This document shows positions 23,260-33,330 of a DNA stretch of 64,000 bases, one piece after another (position 1 is the first letter of the stretch; the number at the start of each line of letters is the position of its first letter). The notes below the pieces were generated by a model, which was not told the origin of the DNA, did not search any database, and saw nothing but the letters and a program-made list of their open reading frames with translations. Origin of the DNA: Carya illinoinensis (taxonomy: Eukaryota; Streptophyta; Magnoliopsida; Fagales; Juglandaceae); NCBI RefSeq assembly GCF_018687715.1, contig NC_056757.1:3571501-3635500 (forward strand), read 5' to 3'. The translations under genes were made by a program, and so were the position numbers.

Positions 23260-23658
23260 GCAATTCTCAAGTACAAAGAAATCTATTTAAACTCTATATT
23301 CACTTATACGAAACTCTACAATGATACTGATTTTGACATTGGAAACTCTCTAGCCACCATCATGGTCACTGTCTCGTCGTGTTTTCTTTATATTCACAGA
23401 TCCAAAACTAAAGACCTGAGTTGCCGAGAACCCTGCCTAAAAGTGTGTGAAACACGAAATTAATAATGGGGGTGGCCAAATATGGCCCTATGGTGGAAAG
23501 GGATTGTTTTGTGTTTTGTGTTTTTTTTTTTTTTTTAAATTTAATTTTAATTTTAGTTTTTCAATTTACTTACTTCTTTTATAAAAACAAAAAAAGTTGA
23601 AAAAAAAAATGTGCTACAATAAGTGGTGGATTGATTGCAGACAAGCCTAAACAAAAAC

Positions 23659-23676
23659 CACTGCAAGAAATCAGGC
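23659..23676 (+). repeat. Left terminal inverted repeat of the CACTA element
   Basis: CACTGCAAGAAATCAGGC directly follows the AAC duplication. The imperfect partner is 30946-30970 on the minus strand. Confidence 0.78.
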
Positions 23677-24219
23677 ATTTTTCAATGCTCAAAATCATCG
23701 CAAAAACCCTACATAATCACTGCAATTGCCCATTTTTCAGTGATTTTTAATTCGCTGCATCATCAACGAAATTAAGAGTTCACTTCTGATCAATTTCAGC
23801 GATAGCCAAAATTCGTCGCAAATAGCTTATTATTTCTGACGATTCTGGTGGTTGCAAATACTTCAAAATTCTCTGCAAATGTGCATTCCTTAGTCAATGG
23901 AAATCATCGCAAATGCTAAAAACAATAGCCACAAATAAGCAATTTCCAACAAATATGTGTTTCGCCACTAAAAGCTTACGAGAACCATAAAGACATTTTG
24001 CAACGAACATTATTCGCTGTGATGATATATTTCCATCCATCACAAATTCGTCGCAAATATCTATAGCCTTTTTCATCAAAGATTTTCGATGCTAAAAGTT
24101 TATTTGCAAAGTAGGTTAATCGTCCTAAATAAGTATGTGCGACAAAAATTCTTATTTTGCGGCTACTAAAATTCACTGCAAATAGTTCGTTACAAAATTT
24201 TAAAAAAAAAACACTAATG

Positions 24220-26980
24220 AAACTACATGGCTGTCAGGGCCATAAAATCTTGAATATAAACGTTTATATATTATTGATCTCATCTGATAAGCAATATTAC
24301 TAAATTATCCCAAATAAGATTCTTTTGAGCTAAACAAAAAGTAGATAATTAATTCCAAGTGAGAACCATGTGAACATTCATTCATAAACTGTTAAAAATC
24401 ATTGATCAGTTTTCCAGGAATTGATCAAAGATTTTTAACTTTTACATTCCAAATCCTTGAACCTTACAAACTTAAATCTCAGGTTTTAGCAAATTCTAAA
24501 TCTAATACAATATTAACATAATCAACTGAATCCAAAATGGTCCATAACACTTATAGTCAACAACATCCACTGCCTTGGCAGGGCCAGGTGAGACAGGATC
24601 AAGTAATTTCACACACACGGCAGTGATCCACTTTAGAGTTTATCTACCACCATGAAATTGTTCATGTTGAATTGTATCCCAACAAAAAACTGCCCAATGA
24701 AACAGAGTCATCTCTAACATGCATCCAGGTTCAATATCCCTGAACCTTCATCCAGTACAAGACATCCTCACACATACATTTTGGTCCAGCCATGGATCAA
24801 CCAAAAGGCAGCAACCAATATATATAGTAGCTTGATAAACAACCACCTAGTAGGATGTGTGCTCATGAGTTAGTGCAATAAACCTGACAACATTAAACTC
24901 CAAACTATTATTGCCCTTTGTGAATCCTTTATATACCAGTCCTAAGGAATAAACATACGACCATACGCCTTATACTATAACTAACACACTGCCATAGACT
25001 TGTACTAAAATGCAAGAGGGAAAACCCATTCGACATACACATGAATTATGTAGCATCACAAATATCAGCATTGCAACCCATAATGACCTAGAGCCAACTT
25101 AAACCCTATCTAAAGATACATATAGTTTTCATCAATTAATTTAGCTACACGTACATCAAAATCAAAAACCAAATCTCATTCTCTGCCACCCATACTTCCT
25201 CCTATATAATAGAAATTTTAATGATCATGCAATAGCTAAAAGTCCAAAAATAAGCAAACATCAAATGAATTTTGGAGAAAGGACTAAAGGAAAATAGGGT
25301 GCACTTTTTAGTACTAAACTAAAAAAACTGACAACTACTTAAGTAAGCGAAAACCAAAACCTTGTCTCGAGGCCCATCCCAAACTGCTTTGTCTTGTGTC
25401 CAGCAAGTGCCTATTCTGGAGCTTGTCCATATAAACGCTATTTAGCTGCTTCAACCTGAAAGGTGGATACCAAACATGGACACAATGAGTGTTAGTAAAT
25501 AAGAGGTGAATATATTTCTAATCAAAGAAATTAATAGTGCATTTTTTTTTTTTGTTTTTGGATATCCTTGAGTGTCCGGGCCAGCTTGCATGCAACTCGA
25601 CTAATCTCATAGGACCCTGAAGTTAACAGCCAGGTAAATCTCCAGTGGCCCTGAGGGGACTCAAACTAGTGACCATTGGAGAGCAAACCCAAGGCATGAC
25701 CAATTGAGCTACCCCTCAGGGTTTAATAGAGTGCATTATAATCATTACTTACAAGGCATGTAATCCGACCTCAGCTTCTGGTTTGCAGTATATGTTACCA
25801 ATGTTTACTATCATGCAATTTTCAGACTACTCCAAACACCCACAAAATTATTTAGTGGTCACGTAACCCCATTGATAGACAACCACAAAAAACTGCTGCC
25901 GCAGATAGGATGTTTTTGTTTTCTGTTTTGCTTCATTCTAAGCTCGAATATTCATCCACTGGACTAGAATATATTGAATAGATGAGGGTTCTTGGAGTGA
26001 GAACAGATTACATGTGAGGAGAGGGAAAACAAAATGAGAAACTGTTACTGCTGTTGTCCGTTACAACATTCTGTTGTTGTGTGTGTTGCTGCTCCCCTCA
26101 GTTTCAGCTACTTAGAGTTGGTTTTGGTCTGAGATTTTAAGGTCAATTGGTAGTCCTAATGTCACATATTGAGACTGAGTTGAAGAGATGAAATAAAAGC
26201 AAACTAAGGTGCCGAAACTTAATAGGAATCAAGGGTTGAAGTTTCTGAAATTTTTCTGCACTAGGACAGCCAAGAGCTTGTGTATTTTCTTGTTTTCAAA
26301 CCTTCCCTCTTTCTAATACAGTCCTAATTACACAAGCAAGGATTTAGAAGTGATCAAATGGAGATAAACAAGCTAGAGAGTCAACCAAACAGAAACTAGT
26401 AGGAAGGAATCAATTGCATAAATTTAGAGGAGAAAACGCATTGCAGAAAGAGTTTGGTGCTATGCTACAGTTTTGGACAGAATTAAAAGAGGGATCTTAC
26501 CTACTACTTTGGTGGCTTATTTTAAAAATTAGGTTTGGTTCAATAGCACTAAAATATCCCATTAAAATAAGTTTTGGACTCGTAAAAATATTTAGAAGAT
26601 TTTAAAACACTTGGCTCGATTATAAAATTATCCTCTAAATTTAAAAACAAGGATTCGACATTTAAAACGTAAACACAAGAATCGTGACCAATCGAGAGAA
26701 AAAAGAGCGGATGGTCACAAGTATACCCTTTTTTATTGGTTAACGTAGGTACTTATAGACAAAATACCAGAGAAACACAACCAAAAGGCATAAAAGGAGT
26801 TATAAAGGAATTATCAACTGGGGAAGTTGGAACACTCAGATTACTTGCTAAGATTATGAAGTTCACTGAACTCCATCAAGTTTGAAAAAAAAAAAAAAAA
26901 AAGTGCCTGTAGCACCCGCCAAAGCACACATACTCATAAAAAATAGACTTCAATATACTTGACTACTCATTTGATGACCA
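24220..26980. other. CACTA interior without recognisable gene
   Basis: AT-rich, apart from the SINE at 25544-25729. Stretches near 24560-24900 and 25360-25460 are less AT-rich and could be untranslated or intronic parts of captured DNA, but no frame is convincing. Confidence 0.4.
25544..25729 (-). mobile_element. tRNA-derived SINE
   Basis: Read on the minus strand, the element starts at the 25729 side and ends in an A-rich tail, a plus-strand T-run at 25543-25553. The pol III A box TAGCTCAATTGG is at 25700-25711 (minus), and a degenerate B box AGTTTGAGTCC at 25657-25667. Flanking 8-bp direct repeats AGTGCATT at 25536-25543 and 25730-25737 are the target-site duplication. Box spacing and A-tail are those of a plant tRNA-related SINE. 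Confidence 0.82.
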
Positions 26981-26984
26981 CTAG

Positions 26985-29859
26985 ACTAAAGTTCTCCGCT
27001 ACTTCTTGCAAGAAGTCTGCCACATTCTTTCACTCTGGGCAACCAAAACCCATAAATGCAAAGAACTCAAGAGCAGCATCACAAGGTCCTTGGTATACAA
27101 TATGGCCCTCACATAAAAGTATGACATCATCAAACAACTCGTAGGTCTCAGGAGCTGGTTGAAGCAGAGAAATTACAGTGGTGGCTTCAAGTGCACAAGT
27201 TGAATGCTTGAGATATTTGATGATCTGATAGGTAGTAGAACTATCAAGCCCTGTTGATATTTCATCCATGTATAGCACTCCTGCTGGACCAACCAGCAAT
27301 TCACCTGGAAATCATATATCTGTCCAATAAGCATAAATCAACACACCATTGACTACTATATCATTAGCAGAGAAATACATGGTAAAGACCTGTTGTAAGC
27401 TGCTTCTTTTGTCCCCCAGAAATATCCTTGAGCATTTAATTCCCCACCAATGTGTCAACACAGATGTCCAGCCCTAAAATCTTTGTCATAACATATTAGT
27501 GATAAGTTGAAGAACACAGATTCAGCAACAACTTCCTATCCCATTTTTCTAAATCTTTAATTGCTATATATACTATAAACTCTTTTCTTATTTAAAAAAA
27601 AAAAAAAAGATTAAAAAGAAACAGTTCCTAGAGCTTAGAACACATAAGCCAATCTACATGACAACTTCAACACATTTGACCTGATGTCATTTCATAGCCT
27701 CTTTCCAAAGGGACATGTCTTTGACATCAGAAGTTTGGAAAACCAGTTTGGATCAATCTGTTCATTCTTGTAGAAGAGAGATTATATAATTAAAATAACA
27801 TTCTTATCTATTTAAGCTTTTGGAATAAACAGTGATCTAATAAAATATCATAACAAAGTTCTCAACTTCAAACTTTAAATTCACACTTCACCTCATTTCA
27901 AATAGATATCTCACTTCTTGGATCCACTTATTTAGTGGAAGCCTGCCCACACATGAACAAGAGTATTAAAATTTAAATTAAATTATTAAGCACATGTCTT
28001 CCTTTCAGTTTAAGTTTTTAGGGCTGTTAGAGGGTATGGTTGTAATTAGTGTATATGAGGGTGTTAGTGTCATTTGTATGCAGCATGTATAAGCTCAGAA
28101 GATCAATGAATAAAATCACTTGTAATTTCTCTGTCAATCTACAACTGTAAGGGCAAATGATGATATAGCACACTAAAAAACAACACCTCCCAATTCAAGA
28201 GACAAATTTGACATAGAACAGGTCATTTTAAAAGTTTCAACTGGTTTTGACCCATTTTTCCAAGCTGTGGGCGAAAATGGTGGCCCCTAATGCATCTAAA
28301 ACAACTCAAATCACTTGAAATTAACAAACCAGTGGCTGAGGGTTACGACATAATTTTTGGTGTCAACTCAAATTGAAGAGCTCAAAACGGAATGATTTCT
28401 TGAGAACTTTAAAAAGAAACAGGAAAAAGGAAAAACCGGTGGACAATTCAAGGGTCTGTTTAGCAGTCCGGAATACTATGCTCTACCCATGACACGTGAA
28501 CAGGACTGCCTTGTGCTGGCGCAGAGAAAACTAGATAGCTGGCTCTATATTATGAAAAAGATGGTGTTTGTCTAGATCAACATGAACTTAGATTATAAAT
28601 GTTCTACCATTTTGGTGCATAAACAACAAGAAGAGCGAAATGATGAAAGGTAGTGGAACCACGATAGGAGCATACATGACCATGTAGGTGGACTGCCTAT
28701 TAATTTTAAACACCATACAAAAGAGGGAAGTATTAATTTAGCAATATTAGTAAACAAACTATGCCTATACGAGTCAAAAACCAAAATTCTGTAAATGGGT
28801 ATTTTGCATCTTATAATTTCACACCCACAATATGGTTAAAATACTATTCAAGTATACATAGTTGGAGAATGGCAAAGAACTAGTATCCAAGGTTCTAAAA
28901 GAAGTTGCATAATTAGTCATTCATGAAATTAAAATAATAATAATTATGTTTATAGATTTTAATGTAGTGATATAATCAGTTATATCCAACCTGCAGAAAC
29001 TAGAATTGAGATGATACCTTCATGATGTACTCCACAACAAGGCTTGTGTCCTTCCCCCCCAGAGCTAATGACTAAAGGAAGAAATTTTAACAATTCTTAT
29101 CAGTAATAAACTATCGAGCCAAAATTAATTCAAAAAAATGCTAAACAGACCCACACCTAACAAGTGCAGTACCTTCATGAATATATCAAGATCTTCATCA
29201 GGTTTTATCCCAGCAATCTTTTCCCTTCTTGCAAGTTCACCTGGCATGTCTGAGCAGAAGTATTCATTATGTCAGCATCTAAAAGCATCATCATACACAT
29301 ACCCAAGAAAACCATTCCTCAACCCCTTGACAGCGACCTGCAAGTTCACGAGTTTCCCTTACAGTCAATTCTGCAACATGGCCATCCTGTTGGCTCACGT
29401 AAGCAGATGTCCTCCTAGGAACAAATTCGTTAAGGTTATGTCCATTTTAAGTGATTCTGCCTGACATCTTCAGAAGGGATCAAAGTATCAGTGGCAAGTA
29501 GCAAATGATGAATCCAACAGGAAATCAGTAGCAAATCTTTGCAATATATTCAACAAAGCAATTGATTGTGATCACTTAAATTAGCTCAAAATGCATAAAA
29601 ATAGAGGTTGAAAATACATAAAAATGACAGCTTATCGCTATCAAATTAGAGCTTGACCCGAGAAACCTACACGCTCATTCCTGCAGTATCCCAGAAATGA
29701 CATGAAAAATTACAGTAAATATCACATTATAACCAAACTGCGTGATTACCAAAAGTTGTCCACACACAATCTTCAGGGCAGTGCATGAACATATTTCATT
29801 ACCTTCAAATGAGTTCCAAGGCGACCAACAAGAGCCAACAGTAGAACGTATGGGCTACC
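26985..29859 (-). pseudogene. Captured fragment of a PDR/ABCG full-size transporter (ABCG32/PEC1-like)
   Basis: Exon-sized pieces on the minus strand encode the first nucleotide-binding domain of a pleiotropic-drug-resistance ABC transporter, in gene order and separated by intron-like gaps. 29803-29859 has ALVGRLGTH after a damaged Walker A region. About 29340-29471 has [18 protein letters not shown]. 29173-29249 has ELARREKIAGIKPDEDLD. About 29018-29074 has KDTSLVVEYIMK. 27390-27473 has the ABC signature ISGGQKKQLTTG. About 26985-27304 has the Walker B region [17 protein letters not shown] and [18 protein letters not shown] and AG splice sites are visible at most borders. From memory the closest plant clade is ABCG32 (PEC1/PDR4, a plasma-membrane exporter of cutin precursors). 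Stops interrupt at least three exons (in YNGH, after LVGN, after GCPE), and the membrane domains and second half are absent. Retained introns show capture as DNA, as in Pack-CACTA elements. Confidence 0.85.
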
Positions 29860-30409
29860 CTGTGACACTAAAAAAAATGCAAATCTTAGTTTAAGAATTT
29901 TCTGCGTCTTACTCTAGCGGCAATGACACATTTAAAAATTTTGTGCCTCACAAGAAAATCAGCCAATGAAAATAAAAGATAAATCTGAGAATTTAAAGAG
30001 AAAATGAGGGGAAAAACGACAGAGCACTGCCAATGAGAGAGAGGTTTGTTCACGGCAACAATAAAATCGCAGGGCCAACAACGGGTAGGTAGAGATGGCT
30101 CTGTAAAAATAGATTCGTGAGGTATAAAGAGGGAAAACAGAGACTGTGAAAGGGGAAAATACAGAGGAAAAGAATGAGAGCGAGAGAGATGAAGAGAACT
30201 CACAATGTGGGTAAACTCGGCAGCGACCACGGACTGTACATTTGAAACTCACTTCACAGAAATTTCATGGGAGTGGAAAATAACTTGGAGTGAATGTGTG
30301 TGTATTCGTAAGAGCAGAGAAGGAGGAGAGCCTTACCACCGTTCCGCAACTTAGAAATCCAGGAACGAACGCTTTAGCGCACAGCACCAAACCCACAAGA
30401 AATCTGTAG

Positions 30410-30410
<1 letters not shown>

Positions 30411-30446
<36 letters not shown>
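30411..30446. repeat. (GA)n microsatellite
   Basis: About 17 GA dinucleotides inside the CACTA element, next to further GA-rich sequence at 30465-30510. Possibly part of the 5' UTR or promoter of the captured gene. Confidence 0.9.
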
Positions 30447-30448
<2 letters not shown>

Positions 30449-31046
30449 ACCTGCAGGGAAATGGACGCCGTGCGAGAGGGAGCGCGAGAGAGAGAAGGTG
30501 AAAGGGAGGGTTCAAAACCTGAAATGCCGCTGTGTTCAAATGAAATTTCAGCCGTCGTGTTTTTTAATATTGCCGCGAAGATTTCCGTCGCAAAAATTAA
30601 AAATCGCAGCAAAAATTTAATAATTCCAAAACTTGATGATGTTAAAATACCAATTCCTTCGGACCACTTACGTCGCAACAAGTTTTTTTTTTTTTTTTTT
30701 CTAATTTTTATTATTTTTATTTTATTTTATCTTGCAGCGAAATTTTCTATCACAAAAAGTGAAAATGGCTGGGAAATTCAGTCTACCTATTGCGGCAGAT
30801 TTTTTAGTCATAAAAATGAAAAAATTGCTACAAAAAATCAATTTTAAAACTTGATGTTAAAACTCCGCGACCGTATAAAATTCGCTGAAATTCATGATTT
30901 ATTATGACGATTATATTTTCAATAATATTAAAATTGTTGCAAAAACACTTTTTGTTTTTTTTTTGTAATGAACTATCGGAGCCTAAACAAAAACTATCGG
31001 ATAGCTCAGAAACAACAACATGGATTTAGTAGTATCCATTAAGTTT

Positions 31047-31258
31047 GAGAAATACTTTTTGCAGTCGGCAGATGCAGTCGGCGTGCAGTCAGCTGCCAAA
31101 AAAAAATTAATACGGGATCTATATGAAAAAAAAAAATTATTTTTATAATTTTTTATAATTCTTGTAGGTCCTCCTGAATATAAAAAAAAAATTTATAATT
31201 TTTTTTTATTTATTCCGTATAGCCGACTGCATCTTGCGACTGTATGTAGCAAAGCCCG
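31047..31258. mobile_element. MITE, hAT-like
   Basis: About 210 bp. The inverted ends contain CAGATGCAGTCGG on the left and, reverse-complemented, AAGATGCAGTCGG on the right, preceded by a second CAGTCG on each side. An 8-bp direct repeat TTAAGTTT flanks it (31039-31046 and 31259-31266), the duplication length of hAT elements. The interior is AT-rich with A- and T-runs. Confidence 0.65.
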
Positions 31259-31266
31259 TTAAGTTT

Positions 31267-32616
31267 TGTTGGGTAGCATGACAATGAGGACCAACCAATT
31301 TATGTCCAGTAACTTGGTACAAGCTTAGAATATTGCATATAAAATGTTAAATTTACATTCAACTCCCAAGTCTCTTACGAAATGATATGTCAACTGTCAA
31401 GCGATCAAAACATTAAAGAAGCCAAATAATTTACGAACAAGTGGGAGATTAAAGTCAACCCAACAACTGCATTCTTAGGGCACTGGCGTTCACTTCTTTA
31501 AAGTTTCGAATGCTAAGTTTAGAGGTTGAAGTGATCTTAAATTATATATAAAAAATAATAAAATAATAATTAATAAGTAGTGAATAATTTGTAAATAATA
31601 ATGAAGTAGTCTATACTTACTAAATACAACCTAAGAATCAAATATGCAACCAATATGAACACCGGCTAATATTAACTTGAGCTATATAAGTCAGATAATT
31701 AAGAATATATTTGGGGTTACGTTAGAAGTCATAAAAGTTGTTTAAAAAGATTCAAAAGCCCTCTAATGATAAAATTAAGTTATTTAGTTGTTATATATTA
31801 AAATATTTTTTAATCTCGAAAAGTTAAAAAACTTTTTTTTCTCAAATATGTTTTTTGAATAATGTGAAAAGTTTCAATTTTAAATAAGACTGTCAATAGA
31901 TTAAAATATTCGTACAATTTTTATATAATTACATATTTACCCTTCGATCTTATCACAGGTCAAGACTATCTCAAATAACATTTTATGTCATTTTCTACCT
32001 CAAAAATCACTTATAAAAATATATATATATATATATATATATTTTTCAAACAAATATAACATGCTTGAAAGTGTTTTTAGATATTTAGTTATTAAATAAT
32101 AAATAAATTTTTTAATACTAAATTTTATTATTTAAAATTGAAAACTAAAAACCTTAAAGCTAAAAATTGTTTTACCCACCGCAAACTTAAACATATACTA
32201 AAAGTAGATTTATAAATTGATATAACTTAATATAGCATGTTAAATTTACTTTAAAAAAAAAATTATAATATAATATATCACATCAATTTATAAATTTATT
32301 TTATAAAATTATTTGTAGTCTAAATTCTTGATCTAAATTTATGGAAACCAAAACGATAGGAAAGTTATGGGGGTAGATGCCGACAATCCACTTGTATACC
32401 AACTTGTCGTGGCAAAAGGCCGAAAATAACTATTGAGACCGCTTAAGCAAGTCAAATTAGTCAATGCGTCCCCATAACTCCATCATTTCAATTCCACATC
32501 CCAATTTTCCACCTCACAACTCTGCACTCTCCTCTCTTTCTCACCAGATTTATTATGATGATCATCCATTTCTGTAGATCTCTAGTTACCGCAAACGACT
32601 ACTTCTCGATCCCCAA
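31267..32616. other. AT-rich intergenic sequence
   Basis: No gene or clear repeat apart from a TA microsatellite at about 32019-32042. The last few hundred bases would be the promoter side of the receptor pseudogene at 32617. Confidence 0.5.
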
Positions 32617-33330
32617 ATGAAACGAATAAACCTCTTGCCCACCCTGCGATCACCCATTGCTCTATTGATAAACCTGTGCATAATCTTCTATTCCCTCCTA
32701 CCAAGAAAATCCTTGGGTGTGGACAACCCATACTTTCAAGCATGTAGTGTGCACAAAACCTGTGGTGACAAGCAAAACATTAGTTTTCCATTCTACATCC
32801 AAGAAAACGCAAAATCCTCATGCGGCTACCCTGGATTCCAGCTCTCTTGCAACAACAATGGCCAACCCACCATCAACATATCTAATAACAACTATATCAT
32901 TCACAATATTTTCTAAAGTTTTGTTACGTACAAGCAAAGTTGCGTATTAATCTACATACCAATACTAATTCATTTATATTCAAAATTTAAATTAACAATG
33001 TTTTCTATAAAATCTATTTTTTGGTCCATTACATTAGATTGATGCACATATTATTACACGATTATACTTGCAACTAAATTTTTTCAATTTCCTATGAAAG
33101 TCATATCCTTCACGTTTCAAATGCCGCATTTTCCAATTCCACCAACAATTATATTCCTTTAGCAGAAAATATATCCCTTCATAATATCCGTTTCGAGATA
33201 GCTCTATACCAATCCCATGTACATTTGCTTTATGGTTGCAACTTGGGAATGGTGCTTTAGATTTTTATCCTGGTTGTGATGGCGGAAACAAGAACGTTTC
33301 GGTTCTGGCTCTGCATGAACAGGACTCGAA
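32617..33330 (+). pseudogene. Broken ectodomain exon of an LRK10L/WAK-type receptor kinase
   Basis: The frame from 32617 encodes a signal-peptide-like start with hydrophobic LINLCIIFYSLL, then a GUB_WAK_bind cysteine pattern: ACSVHKTCGDKQNISFPFY and CGYPGFQLSCNNNGQ. This is the wall-polysaccharide-binding domain found at the N-terminus of LRK10-like kinases. It stops at TAA (32914-32916) where the family would continue. After about 200 AT-rich bases, similar coding sequence resumes near 33110-33330 (HVSNAAF, ALYQSHVHLLYGC, FYPGCDGG) with at least one frame change, matching the WAK-associated second half. No transmembrane or kinase exon follows before 38372. It looks like a tandem relative of the next receptor gene, reduced to its first exon. 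Confidence 0.72.

Larger units (their letters stand above)
22110..23475 (+). mobile_element. Gypsy-like LTR or LTR fragment (single copy in window)
   Basis: This is a GC-richer block with long-LTR style sequence. It has a plus-strand TATA box, a leader, and a 3' part (GACCTGAGTTGCCGAGAACC, then GTGTGTGAAACACG) as in U3-R-U5 of plant gypsy LTRs. No second copy, PBS or coding region follows, so it may be a solo LTR or a truncated end. Boundaries are approximate. Confidence 0.45.
23659..30970. mobile_element. CACTA (En/Spm) transposon, non-autonomous, with captured gene
   Basis: The left end reads CACTGCAAGAAATCAGGC and the right end, reverse-complemented, CATTACAAAAAAAAAAC. Both are variants of the plant CACTA terminus CACTACAAGAAA. 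The 3-bp target duplication AAC is present at 23656-23658 and 30971-30973. Subterminal motifs of the TCGCAAA type recur in the outer 500 bp of both ends, where CACTA transposase is known to bind. The flanks GCCTAAACAAAAAC (left) and GCCTAAACAAAAACTATCGG (right) fit insertion into a short tandem repeat. No transposase (TNP2) frame was seen. The interior holds an ABCG gene fragment and a SINE. Length 7312 bp. Confidence 0.8.

Noticed and set aside
28010..28150. Possible copia LTR fragment (TATAAGCTCAGAAGATCAAT then AATAAAATCAC)
   Set aside because: It resembles LTR ends in style, but no partner, TSD or PBS was found inside the ABCG intron.
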